Shown here: positions 27,141 to 35,633 of the stretch, in pieces
Layout: each line of letters opens with the position of its first letter
How positions within the stretch are numbered: the first letter of the stretch is position 1
Assembly (NCBI GenBank): GCA_030849965.1
Contig: JAVDKL010000003.1
Coordinates: forward strand, 496,001 to 560,000
Direction of reading: 5' to 3'
DNA length: 64,000 bases
Source of the DNA: Schauerella fraxinea
Lineage (GTDB): Bacteria > Pseudomonadota > Gammaproteobacteria > Burkholderiales > Burkholderiaceae_B
Notes under the pieces: generated by a model
What the model was told of the DNA's origin: nothing
The model's input: only the letters and a program-made list of their open reading frames with translations
The model's database searches: none
Position numbers and translations under genes: made by a program

Positions 27141-28127
27141 ATGTTTCGCAGTTCTTATCGCCGTGTTGCCGCGGCCTTGGTTGGCGCGTCGTTGCTGGGC
27201 GCGTCGTTGATTGGCGCGGCCCAAGCGCAAACGTATCCGAGCCGTCCCATCAAAGTGGTGTCGCCGTTTCCGGCGGGCGGCGCGACCGACGCGCTCACGC
27301 GCATCCTGGCCGAGCAAATGGCCAAGACATTGGCACAGCCGATGATCGTCGAAAACAAGGCTGGGGCCGGCACCTCCATCGGCGCCGCGTACGTGGCCAA
27401 AGAGCAGCCCGACGGCTACACCATCCTGATGGCCACCAATTCCACGTTGGTTACCAACCGCTTCCTGTACAAGGAACTGCCGTACGACCCGGATGGCTTC
27501 GAACCCATCGGCATGGTCGGCATCGGACCGCTGGTGTTGCTCTCGAGCCCGAAGCAACCGTTCAAGAGCACCAAGGATGTGGTCGACTTCGCCAAGAAAA
27601 ATCCCGGCAAGTTGACGTTCGCCACGTTCGGCCCGGGCACGTCGTCGCATCTCGCGGGTGAGTTGTTCAAGTCGCAGGCCGGCATCGATCTGCTGCACGT
27701 GCCTTACAAGGGCGCCACCCAGGCGTTGCCGGCACTCATCGGCGGCGACGTCGATTTGTTCTTCGACATGGTCGCCACGGGCATGCCGCAGGCCGACGCC
27801 GGCAAAGTGAACGTGTTTGCCATCACCAGCCCGCAACGCCTCGAAAGCGAAGCGCAGATTCCCACGCTGGCCGAACAGGGCTATCCCAAGTTCGACATGA
27901 CCGCGTGGTTCAGCTTCGTGGCGCCCAAGGGCACGCCGCCGGCCGTCACGCAAAAGTTGAGCGCTGCGCTCACGACCGCGCTGCAGGATGAGACGGTCAA
28001 GAAACGTTTGCTCGACATGGGTATCGCCCCGCGTAGCGGCACGGCCGATGAACTGCGTACGCAGATCAAGAACGAACAGCCGGTCGTCGAAAGCCTGGTG
28101 AAAAACGCCAACATCGTGCTGCAGTAA
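27141..28127 (+). CDS. Bug family tripartite tricarboxylate transporter substrate-binding protein
   Basis: A 328-residue periplasmic receptor of the TctC/Bug family. The signal peptide runs to about residue 30 (G-A-A-Q-A-Q). The mature protein starts Y-P-S-R-P-I-K-V-V-S-P-F-P-A-G-G-A-T-D, the diagnostic Bug ligand loop, followed by N-K-A-G-A-G-T-S-I-G and H-V-P-Y-K-G-A. AGGGGAAG precedes the ATG. No TctA/TctB membrane genes are adjacent, which is usual for orphan Bug proteins in Bordetella relatives. Ligands are typically carboxylates, amides or amino acids. Confidence 0.95.
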   Translation: MFRSSYRRVAAALVGASLLGASLIGAAQAQTYPSRPIKVVSPFPAGGATDALTRILAEQMAKTLAQPMIVENKAGAGTSIGAAYVAKEQPDGYTILMATNSTLVTNRFLYKELPYDPDGFEPIGMVGIGPLVLLSSPKQPFKSTKDVVDFAKKNPGKLTFATFGPGTSSHLAGELFKSQAGIDLLHVPYKGATQALPALIGGDVDLFFDMVATGMPQADAGKVNVFAITSPQRLESEAQIPTLAEQGYPKFDMTAWFSFVAPKGTPPAVTQKLSAALTTALQDETVKKRLLDMGIAPRSGTADELRTQIKNEQPVVESLVKNANIVLQ

Positions 28128-28173
28128 CGCAGCGCCTGTCAGCGCCTGCCGGCAGCAGTCGGCGGCGCTGACC

Positions 28174-28419
28174 TCACGCCGCGTCGATCACGTGGCCGCC
28201 ATTGACGATGTTTACGCCATTTTTGGCTGACGTCGTGTGGTTCCGCAACGCGCCTACGATGCCGGGCCCGCCGCGCCACGGCGGGGTGCTTGCCTCTTGC
28301 CAAGCCTGTTCACGCGTGAGGCCGACGTCGCGCAGTTGCTCTTCGGTCAGATTCAACAATTGCGCGCGCGTGCGCGCCAATTGCAGACGGTTGCGCACAC
28401 TTCCAAGCCAGGTATTCAT
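28174..28419 (-). CDS. DUF1127 small protein
   Basis: An 81-residue basic protein with the DUF1127 (YjiS-like) core T-R-A-Q-L-L-N-L-T-E-E-Q-L-R-D-V-G-L-T near residues 17-36. The ATG at 28419 has GGAG seven bases upstream. DUF1127 proteins include small arginine-rich regulators that affect RNA turnover and phosphate/carbon metabolism in Alphaproteobacteria. The C-terminal 35 residues after the core are unusual and end in N-G-G-H-V-I-D-A-A. It is divergent from the MocR gene and shares its operator region. Confidence 0.85.
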   Translation of the reverse strand: MNTWLGSVRNRLQLARTRAQLLNLTEEQLRDVGLTREQAWQEASTPPWRGGPGIVGALRNHTTSAKNGVNIVNGGHVIDAA

Positions 28420-28465
28420 GTCAACTCTCCAATAAGAGCTTGCATGTTGCGCCCGAGCGGGAATA

Positions 28466-28560
28466 TCGTACAGATTCAAAAAACGGATATTAGAACCATA
28501 CAGAACATCGAAAATGCCGCTGAATGGTCGGTTTTCGGCCGATCTGTATGGTCTGTATGC
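28466..28560. promoter_or_regulatory. four 9-bp MocR-type boxes in the DUF1127/MocR promoter
   Basis: Four copies of T-C-T-G-T-A-Y-G-N occur. Two are on the minus strand (TCGTACAGA at 28466-28474 and CCATACAGA at 28496-28504), and two abut as direct repeats on the plus strand (TCTGTATGG at 28543-28551 and TCTGTATGC at 28552-28560). A mix of inverted and direct repeats is typical of MocR/GntR operators. Confidence 0.7.
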
Positions 28561-28579
28561 TGCTCAAGTGAGATCTGTC

Positions 28580-30034
28580 ATGACGCGTTATGGGGAATTG
28601 GCCGCCGTTCTGGGTGAGCGCATTCGCAACGGCCTCTATCTGCCCGGCGATCGGTTGCCGTCAGTGCGCATCTTGAGCACCGAGCATGGCGTGAGCTTGA
28701 GCACGGTGCAGCAAGCCTACCGCCAGCTCGAGGATGAGGGCCTGGCGGTGCCTCGCGCCAAGTCGGGCTACTACGTGCGGGCAGCGCGCCCGGCGCTGGC
28801 CTTGCCGGAGATGGGGCGTCGCACGCAACGTCCGGTGGACGTGTCGCAGTGGGGTCAGGTGCTGGATATGGTGAAGACCGCCCCGCAGGAAGGCGTGGTG
28901 CAATTGGCGCGGGGGATGCCCGACGTCACCTCGCCCACATTGCGTGCCTTGAGCAAGGCGATCGCGCGCCAAGCGTTGCGTACCGACTCGCGCGGCATGT
29001 ATTACGACTCGATCTATGGGGTGCCGGCGCTGCGCGCCGAAGTCGCGCGCTTGATGGTGGACTCGGGATGCCGATTGTCGCCGGACGACATCATCATCAC
29101 CACGGGTTGCCACGAAGCCTTGGCCATTGCGATTCGCACCGTGTGTGCGCCGGGCGATGTGGTGGCAGTGGACTCGCCCAGTTTTCATGGTGTGACGCAG
29201 ATTCTGAAAGGCCACGGTATTCAGGCGCTCGAGATCCCGACCGATCCGCTCACCGGCATCAGCATTCCGGCGCTCGCGTTGGCGCTTGAGAAATGGCCGA
29301 TCAAGGCGATTCAACTCACGCCCAACTGCAACAACCCGCTGGGCTACATCATGCCCGAGGCGCACAAGCGGCAATTGCTCACGTTGGCGCAGCAGCACGA
29401 TATCGCCATCATTGAAGACGATGTCTATGGCGATCTGGCCTTTCACTATCCACGGCCGTGCACGATCAAGTCGCTCGACGACGACGGTCGCGTGCTGCTG
29501 TGCAGTTCGTTTTCGAAAACGCTGGCACCGGGATTACGCATCGGCTGGATTGCGCCGGGCCGTTATCTCGACACCGTGCTGCATCATAAATACATCGGCA
29601 CCGGCACCACCGCGACCGGCACACAGATGGCGATCGCCGACTTCGTGGCCGGCGGCCATTACGGCCCGCACGTGCGACGCATGCGGGCGCAGTATCAGCG
29701 CAATCGCGACGTGATGATGGACTGGGTGGCCGATGCCTTTCCCGCAGGCACGCGTATGAGCCGGCCGGAAGGGGGATTCATGTTGTGGGTGGTGCTCGAT
29801 CCCGCGATCGATGTGCAGAAGCTCAACCGGCAACTTACCCCTGAAGGCATACAGATCGCCGCCGGCAGCATCTTTTCAGCCACTGGCAAGTTTCGCAATT
29901 GCATGCGACTGAATTACGCCACGCCGGTGTCGCCCGCGATCGAGCGCGCCGTGCGTCGGGTGGGGGCGCTCGCGCAGGCCGCGATGGCAGATCCCTCAGC
30001 GCAGGCCCCAGCGGCGCAGGCGATGCCTGCTTAA
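28580..30034 (+). CDS. MocR-type GntR regulator with aminotransferase domain
   Basis: A 484-residue chimera with an N-terminal GntR winged helix (about residues 5-72: I-R-N-G-L-Y-L-P-G-D-R-L-P-S-V-R and S-L-S-T-V-Q-Q-A-Y-R-Q-L) and a class I aminotransferase-fold domain from about 110. The PLP lysine is in S-S-F-S-K-T-L-A-P-G-L-R-I-G-W, with N-P-L-G-Y upstream. MocR proteins use PLP or PLP-amino acid adducts as signals. ATG 28580 is preferred over the upstream ATG 28514 because the extra codons cover two of the operator boxes. The target is probably the divergent DUF1127 gene and itself. The C-terminus is Ala/Pro-rich. Confidence 0.9.
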   Translation: MTRYGELAAVLGERIRNGLYLPGDRLPSVRILSTEHGVSLSTVQQAYRQLEDEGLAVPRAKSGYYVRAARPALALPEMGRRTQRPVDVSQWGQVLDMVKTAPQEGVVQLARGMPDVTSPTLRALSKAIARQALRTDSRGMYYDSIYGVPALRAEVARLMVDSGCRLSPDDIIITTGCHEALAIAIRTVCAPGDVVAVDSPSFHGVTQILKGHGIQALEIPTDPLTGISIPALALALEKWPIKAIQLTPNCNNPLGYIMPEAHKRQLLTLAQQHDIAIIEDDVYGDLAFHYPRPCTIKSLDDDGRVLLCSSFSKTLAPGLRIGWIAPGRYLDTVLHHKYIGTGTTATGTQMAIADFVAGGHYGPHVRRMRAQYQRNRDVMMDWVADAFPAGTRMSRPEGGFMLWVVLDPAIDVQKLNRQLTPEGIQIAAGSIFSATGKFRNCMRLNYATPVSPAIERAVRRVGALAQAAMADPSAQAPAAQAMPA

Positions 30035-30126
30035 TTGCAGGGCACGTCCGACCGCCGTGCGCATCGCGGCTTGGGTGCGTCCACATTGCTTCGCTGCGGG
30101 CTGCAACCGCCTCGGCCCAGATCAGC

Positions 30127-30555
30127 TCAACGATCTCGGACCAGTTCAAGCGTACGCGTATCGGCCTCACCCTTGAAGTAACGCGCCAGGCACGCCTCGT
30201 ACACCGCGGCATCCGGATCGGCCAACGCAAACAGCGTCATCGACGAATGAAATTTCATATCGTCCGGCGAACCGAACAACGCATGTGCATCGCTCGCCTT
30301 GGCATCCAAGGCCAACGCGGCGCATTGCAATAGTCGCGGACCCAACACCGGATGTGCCGCGTAGGCGCGCGCTTGCGCGAGTGAGCCGATGGCGAAATGC
30401 TGCGCCGTGGCGCTGCGCCCCAATCCCGCAATTTGCGGAAAGATAAACCACATCCAATGCGTGCGTTTGCGGCCGGCCGACAGCTCGGCCACCACCTCGG
30501 CATACACGTCGGCTTGGGCCTGCACGAAGCGGTCGAGCGAATAAGGATCGGACAT
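30127..30555 (-). CDS. DUF1810 family protein
   Basis: A 142-residue cytosolic protein of the DUF1810 family. Diagnostic features are the opening Y-S-L-D-R-F-V-Q-A-Q, the central K-R-T-H-W-M-W-F-I-F-P-Q, L-G-x-S-A-T-A-Q-H-F-A-I and the H-P-V-L-G-P-R-L segment, then K-F-H-S-S-M-T-L-F. The function is unknown. It is a single gene next to the start of the amidase operon on the opposite strand. Confidence 0.92.
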   Translation of the reverse strand: MSDPYSLDRFVQAQADVYAEVVAELSAGRKRTHWMWFIFPQIAGLGRSATAQHFAIGSLAQARAYAAHPVLGPRLLQCAALALDAKASDAHALFGSPDDMKFHSSMTLFALADPDAAVYEACLARYFKGEADTRTLELVRDR

Positions 30556-30667
30556 ATGCGGGCTCCAACAATCCTCGAGAGCTTAGTCCTGCATTAGGGA
30601 AATTCCCAAGACCGATTCGATTGCGTCATGACCCCTCGAAGCGCAGAATATCTTTATGAGATATCCA

Positions 30668-30686
30668 AGTATTGCACAGCAATACT
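30668..30686. promoter_or_regulatory. palindromic operator before the amidase operon
   Basis: AGTATTGC-ACA-GCAATACT is a perfect 8-3-8 inverted repeat located 25 bases before the amidase start. A near copy (AGTAGTGC-ATA-GCAATACT followed by the same CAAT) stands at 41554-41572 in front of the IclR regulator that closes the cluster. The shared site points to that regulator. Confidence 0.75.
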
Positions 30687-30711
30687 CAATCAAGAAGGAA
30701 TCACGCTTCAG

Positions 30712-32148
30712 ATGCAACGCGACGAATACACCGCACTCGACGGCCTGGCCATGGCCGCCATGCTGGACAACAAGCAAACGACGTCTGCCGAGCTCATGGC
30801 CGGCGCCATCGAGCAGGCCAAGATATGGGGCCCGGCGTTGAATGCGTTGCGTTATGAGCGCTATGAAGAATCGCAGGCATTGGCCGCGTCGTGGCAGCCC
30901 ACAGGGGTATTTCGCGGCATCCCGTTTCTATTGAAAGATTCGTCGATGGCGTCGAAGCGGTTTCCGTCGAGTTTCGGCTCGAAGCTGTTTACCGATATCA
31001 GCGCCGGCTACAACGGCACGGCGGTCGATCGGTTTGAAGCGGCGGGATTGATTCCATTCGCGCGCACTACGGTGTCCGAGCTGTGCATGGGGCCGTCGAC
31101 GGAAGCGCTGAACAATAAAGGTCCCACGCTCAACCCGCGTCATGCGACGCTGTCGGTGGGCGGATCCAGCGGCGGTGCCGCAGCTGCCGTCGCCGCGCGC
31201 ATCGTACCTATTGCACACGGCAGCGATGGCGGCGGTTCGATCCGGATTCCTGCGGCATGCTGCGGCGTATACGGTTTGAAGCCCTCGCGCGGCCGCGTGC
31301 CTATCGGTCCGGCGCGTGGCGAAGGATGGGGTGGCATGGCATCCGATGGCGTATTGAGCATGACGGTGCGCGACACCGCGGCCGCCATGGATGCGATCAG
31401 TGGTTATGAAGCAGGTGCGCCATACGCCGCGCCGCCGAAAAACGGGTCGTATCTCGACGCAATCAAAACGGGTTTTGCGAAACCTTTGAAAATCGGCATC
31501 TGGCGTGCCGGTTGGAACGGCATCGGCATCGTTCCGGAATGCCTGGAAGCCTTGGAGAAAACGGCGCAACTGTGCCGCGATCTGGGCCACGAGGTGGTCG
31601 ACATCGCCTTGGCCGATATCGATTACGACGCGTATGTGCGCGCCCACGGTACGGTGCTGGCCACGAATATCGTGCTGTCGGTCGATGCGCGCGCCAAGGT
31701 GTTGGGCCGCGCTTGGCGCGACGACGATCTAGAAGAAGTGATCCGAGATGGTTACGAGGTGGGCAAAACCTTGGGTGCAGGGCAGTACGTCGATGCGATC
31801 AATCGGTTTCACGCCACCGGTCGCGCAATAGAACAGGCCATGGCAGATGTCGATTTGATCCTGACGCCCACACTCACCACGCTACCCGCCCGCAAAGGCG
31901 AGCTGGCATTGCAAGGCAAGTTCTGGGATTTCCGCTTCAAGGTCGCGCGCTACGCCACGTTCCTGGCGGTGATCAACGGTTCGGGTCAGCCTGCAGCCAG
32001 CCTGCCGCTGCATTGGACCGCGGAGGGTATCCCGGTGGCCACGCAATTGATCGGTCATTTCGGTCGCGAAGATCAGATTCTGGCGCTCTCCGCGCAATTG
32101 GAGCAGGCGGCGCCGTGGGCGCAACGGGCGCCCGTCATGCCGGCGTAG
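30712..32148 (+). CDS. amidase (amidase signature family)
   Basis: A 478-residue amidase hydrolysing a C-N bond. The Ser-cisSer-Lys triad is visible: Lys in P-F-L-L-K-D-S, the glycine-rich signature [11 protein letters not shown], and [13 protein letters not shown] with the nucleophilic serine. [13 protein letters not shown] follows. ATG 30712 with GAAGGA upstream is preferred because the earlier ATG at 30628 would run through the operator. It opens an operon with a Dpp-type importer, so its substrate is probably brought in as an amide or short peptide. Its length fits the family. Confidence 0.93.
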   Translation: MQRDEYTALDGLAMAAMLDNKQTTSAELMAGAIEQAKIWGPALNALRYERYEESQALAASWQPTGVFRGIPFLLKDSSMASKRFPSSFGSKLFTDISAGYNGTAVDRFEAAGLIPFARTTVSELCMGPSTEALNNKGPTLNPRHATLSVGGSSGGAAAAVAARIVPIAHGSDGGGSIRIPAACCGVYGLKPSRGRVPIGPARGEGWGGMASDGVLSMTVRDTAAAMDAISGYEAGAPYAAPPKNGSYLDAIKTGFAKPLKIGIWRAGWNGIGIVPECLEALEKTAQLCRDLGHEVVDIALADIDYDAYVRAHGTVLATNIVLSVDARAKVLGRAWRDDDLEEVIRDGYEVGKTLGAGQYVDAINRFHATGRAIEQAMADVDLILTPTLTTLPARKGELALQGKFWDFRFKVARYATFLAVINGSGQPAASLPLHWTAEGIPVATQLIGHFGREDQILALSAQLEQAAPWAQRAPVMPA

Positions 32149-32231
32149 GCGCCGCCGCGATCGCCTGTGCACACGATTCGCACGCAGTTGAATTCACGCA
32201 GTCCCTTCATAACGACATTCCGGGGTTCACG

Positions 32232-33809
32232 ATGATGCATTTGAAATTACTGGCAAGCGCGGCGCTCGCCGTGGCGGCATGGCTGCCGATGCTACCGGCA
32301 AGCGCTGCCGATGCCACCACCGCAAAGATCGTTTTGCATGCGCCGCTGCGCGTACTCGATCCGGTGCTGACGAACGGCTATATCACGCGTAATCACGGCT
32401 ATCTGATCTACGACACGTTGTTTGCGATGGATGCGAAAGGTCAGCCGCAACCGCAAATGGTCGATACCTGGAGGGTGTCCGATGACAAGCTCACGTATAC
32501 GTTTACGCTGCGTCCGGGATTGAAGTTTCATGACGGCGCCGCCGTGACGGCCGAGGACGTTGTGGCGTCACTTCAACGTTGGGCGCAACGCGATCCGATG
32601 GGAATGCGCCTGGCCGCAAACACCGCCACAATGACTGCCGACGATGCCCATACCTTCACGGTCAAGCTCAAACAACCGTACGGACTGATCATTGAATCGC
32701 TGGCCAAGCCAGGCTCGCCTGTGCCGTTCATCATGCCCAAGCGCGTGGCGGCCACGCCGCCCAGCCAAGCCATTACCGAGATCATCGGTTCGGGGCCTTA
32801 TAAATTTGTGCCGGCCGATTTTCAGGCGGGTGTGAAAGCCACATACCTGAAGTTTGCCGACTACGTGCCGCGCAAAGAACCGGCGAGCAACTTCGCCGGC
32901 GGCAAGGTCGCCCGGCTGGAGCGTCTCGAACTGGTGACGATCACCGATACGCAGACGGCCGTGAATGCTTTGCGCAGCGGCGAGATCGATTTCATGGAAG
33001 ACGTGCCGGCCGATCTGATGTCGCAGCTCGAGGGCGTCAAGGGGATCACCACGCAAACGTACGGCCCCAGCACCAATTTCTTTACGCTGCGCATGAACTG
33101 GCTGCAGCCGCCGTTCGACAACGTCAAGGTGCGTCAGGCGGCATTGGCGGCGTTGAATCAGGTGGATTACCTGGATGCACAGATCGGCGATCCCAAGCGG
33201 TATCAAGTCTGCGGCGCCATGCTCACCTGCATCTCGCCTTACAAGACCGAGATCGGCGCCACACAAACCAAGGCGCCCGATTTGGCGCGCGCCAAGGCCT
33301 TGCTGAAGGACAGTGGCTATAAGGGTGAGAAGGTGGTGATTCTGCATCCTACCGATTTGCCGATTCTCTCCAGCTTCGCCTCGGTGACGGCGCAGGCCTT
33401 GCGCGATATCGGCATGACGGTCGATATCCAATCGATGGACTGGACCACGCTGCTCTCGCGTCGCACCAAGAAGGAGCCCGTCGATCAAGGCGGCTGGAGC
33501 ATCGTGCACTCGGCCTTCACGAGCCTGGATCTGATGAGCCCCGTGGTCAATCCCAACCTGGACGGGCGTGGCGACGTGGGGTACGTGGGCTGGTCGAAAG
33601 ACGACGAGATGGAGAATCTGCGCGATCAATTCGCAGCCGAAGGCGATTTCGACAAGCGCCGCGCCATCGCCGAAGCGATCCAGAAACGCGGCTACGACCA
33701 AGTCATTTTCGTGCCGCTGGGCGGCTACGAAAAATTCAAGGGCTATAACGCGAAGTTCGTCGACATGGTGGACGCGCAGTTGCCCCTCTTCTGGACGAGC
33801 GGCAAATAA
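32232..33809 (+). CDS. peptide/nickel-type ABC transporter substrate-binding protein
   Basis: A 525-residue periplasmic protein of solute-binding family 5. Signal peptide of about 27 residues ending P-A-S-A-A-D. Family signatures include D-P-V-L-T-N-G-Y, the S-D-D-K-L-T-Y-T-F-T-L-R-P-G-L-K-F-H-D-G-A segment, and F-F-T-L-R-M-N-W-L-Q-P-P-F-D-N-V-K-V-R-Q-A. The frame is open far upstream into the amidase, but the tandem ATG at 32232 with the signal peptide is clearly the start. The stop overlaps the permease start by one base (TAATG). Ligands of this family are peptides, opines, sugars or glutathione. Confidence 0.94.
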   Translation: MMHLKLLASAALAVAAWLPMLPASAADATTAKIVLHAPLRVLDPVLTNGYITRNHGYLIYDTLFAMDAKGQPQPQMVDTWRVSDDKLTYTFTLRPGLKFHDGAAVTAEDVVASLQRWAQRDPMGMRLAANTATMTADDAHTFTVKLKQPYGLIIESLAKPGSPVPFIMPKRVAATPPSQAITEIIGSGPYKFVPADFQAGVKATYLKFADYVPRKEPASNFAGGKVARLERLELVTITDTQTAVNALRSGEIDFMEDVPADLMSQLEGVKGITTQTYGPSTNFFTLRMNWLQPPFDNVKVRQAALAALNQVDYLDAQIGDPKRYQVCGAMLTCISPYKTEIGATQTKAPDLARAKALLKDSGYKGEKVVILHPTDLPILSSFASVTAQALRDIGMTVDIQSMDWTTLLSRRTKKEPVDQGGWSIVHSAFTSLDLMSPVVNPNLDGRGDVGYVGWSKDDEMENLRDQFAAEGDFDKRRAIAEAIQKRGYDQVIFVPLGGYEKFKGYNAKFVDMVDAQLPLFWTSGK

Positions 33810-34750
33810 TGTTCGGCACTGTCATCCGCCGGCTTCTCTCCGCCATCCCGGTGGTGCTGATCGTGGCCACCGTCGTGTTCCTGTTGTTGCGCATGGCGCC
33901 GGGCGATCCGGCGCGTGTGATCGCCGGCGATATGGCTTCCGAGGAAGCCGTGGCTGAGATCCGCCGCGACATGGGATTGGACCAATCCTTGCCTGCGCAG
34001 TATCTGTTGTCGATGACCGCGCTGGTCAAGGGCGACCTGGGTCACTCCATCATTTCCAAAGATCCCGTCACCAAGATGATCGGTCAGCGGTTGGGGCCCA
34101 CGCTGTCGCTGGCGACGGCGGCCTTGCTGCTGACCGTGTTCATCGCCGTGCCGCTGGGTGTGCTCTCTGCCTGGTGGCATAAGCGGGCGATCGATCGGGT
34201 CATCATGGCGAGCGCCGTGCTGGCGTTCTCGATCCCAGCCTTTGTGGTGGGGTATCTGCTCATCCTGGTGTTCTCGGTGCAACTGAACTGGTTGCCGGTA
34301 CAGGGCTATGCGCCGCTGGCCGACGGGCTCGGACGTTATCTCTATCACCTGGTGCTGCCCGCCATCACGTTGTCGTTGATCTTCGTGGCGTTGATCACAC
34401 GTATTACCCGCGCCAGCATGCTCGACACGCTGGGTGAAGACTTCATTCGTACCGCGCGGGCCAAGGGCGTGCCCGAGCGCTATGTGCTGGGGCGGCATGC
34501 GTTGCGCAACGCCGCCGTGCCCATCGTGACCATCATCGGTGTGGCGATCACGACGTTGATCAGCGGCGTGGTGGTCACCGAGACCATCTTCAATATTCCG
34601 GGTGTGGGCCGGCTCATCGTCGATGCCGTGCTGGCGCGCGATTACCCGGTGGTGCAGGGCACGATCCTGTTCTTCTCGTTCATCTACGTGTTCGTCAACC
34701 TTGCAATTGACTTGATCTATGTCTGGCTCGACCCCCGCATCCGCTACTGA
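33809..34750 (+). CDS. DppB-type ABC permease
   Basis: A 313-residue inner-membrane permease with about six helices. It begins M-F-G-T-V-I-R-R-L-L-S-A-I-P-V-V-L and has L-L-R-M-A-P-G-D-P-A and the coupling loop E-D-F-I-R-T-A-R-A-K-G-V-P-E-R-Y-V-L-G-R-H-A-L-R-N-A, the EAA motif of DppB proteins. It shares one base with the binding-protein stop codon. With the DppC-type gene it forms the translocation pore of the cluster's importer. Confidence 0.95.
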   Translation: MFGTVIRRLLSAIPVVLIVATVVFLLLRMAPGDPARVIAGDMASEEAVAEIRRDMGLDQSLPAQYLLSMTALVKGDLGHSIISKDPVTKMIGQRLGPTLSLATAALLLTVFIAVPLGVLSAWWHKRAIDRVIMASAVLAFSIPAFVVGYLLILVFSVQLNWLPVQGYAPLADGLGRYLYHLVLPAITLSLIFVALITRITRASMLDTLGEDFIRTARAKGVPERYVLGRHALRNAAVPIVTIIGVAITTLISGVVVTETIFNIPGVGRLIVDAVLARDYPVVQGTILFFSFIYVFVNLAIDLIYVWLDPRIRY

Positions 34751-34763
34751 AACAGGAGCGTTC

Positions 34764-35627
34764 ATGACGCCTGCTCGACCCTCCCGCGTCGGCGCGGCCG
34801 TGTCCGCCGTCGTACACGATCCCGTCATGCTGACAGCATTGGTATTGCTGTTGTTGCTGATCATCGTGTCGGTGGGCGCGCCCTGGCTAGCCGCGCACGA
34901 CCCGGCGGCGCTCACGCCGCGTATGCGCCTGAAAGCAAGCACGCCCGAGTACTGGCTAGGCACCGATTCGCTCGGCCGCGATCTGTTCGCACGCGTGCTG
35001 TATGGCGGGCGCCTGTCGATTACGCTCGCCTTGCTGGTGAGTGCGATCTCGGTGCTGCTGGGCATGGTGATCGGCTTGGTGGCAGGGTATTTTCGCCGCC
35101 TCGATGCCGTGATCATGCGGCTGATGGACGGCATCATGGCCATTCCTGGCTTGTTGCTCGCCATCGCGATGGTGGCCTTGGGCGGCGCCAATATCGTCAC
35201 GATGGTCACCGCCATCTCGATTCCGGAGATTCCCCGCATCGCACGCTTGGTGCGCAGTGTGGTGCTGTCGGTGCGCGAAGAACCCTACGTCGAAGCTTCG
35301 GTGGGCATGGGCACGCCCACTTGGAAGGTCATCGTGCGTCATATTCTTCCCAGCACGATCAATCCGTTGGTCGTGCAGGCCACGTTCGTCTGCGCCGCAG
35401 CCATTCTCACCGAAGCGGTGCTGGGTTTTCTCGGCCTGGGTTTCCCGCCCGAGATCCCGAGCCTGGGCAGCATCATCGCCGAAGGCCGGCCGTTCTTCCA
35501 GCGTGCGCCGTGGATCGTGTTGTATCCGGGGCTCTTTCTGGCCCTGCTCATTCTTGCGGTAAACATGTTTGGCGACGCGTTGCGTGATCGGCTGGACGTG
35601 CGTCAATCGCGCAAAACCAAAGGCTGA
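34764..35627 (+). CDS. DppC-type ABC permease
   Basis: A 287-residue permease. ATG 34764 has AGGAG five bases upstream, while the frame runs open for fifteen more codons into the previous gene. It carries the DppC pattern W-L-G-T-D-S-L-G-R-D-L-F-A-R-V-L-Y-G-G-R and the EAA loop E-P-Y-V-E-A-S-V-G-M-G-T-P-T-W-K-V-I-V-R-H-I-L-P. It ends six bases before the ATPase gene. Confidence 0.95.
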   Translation: MTPARPSRVGAAVSAVVHDPVMLTALVLLLLLIIVSVGAPWLAAHDPAALTPRMRLKASTPEYWLGTDSLGRDLFARVLYGGRLSITLALLVSAISVLLGMVIGLVAGYFRRLDAVIMRLMDGIMAIPGLLLAIAMVALGGANIVTMVTAISIPEIPRIARLVRSVVLSVREEPYVEASVGMGTPTWKVIVRHILPSTINPLVVQATFVCAAAILTEAVLGFLGLGFPPEIPSLGSIIAEGRPFFQRAPWIVLYPGLFLALLILAVNMFGDALRDRLDVRQSRKTKG

Positions 35628-35633
35628 AGGCGT

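Noticed and set aside
28514-28579. Earlier MocR start at 28514
   Set aside because: The extra 22 codons cover two operator boxes and do not match the family N-terminus.
31512-32231. Upstream extension of the peptide-binding protein frame by 240 codons
   Set aside because: It overlaps the amidase in another frame, and a clean signal peptide begins at 32232.
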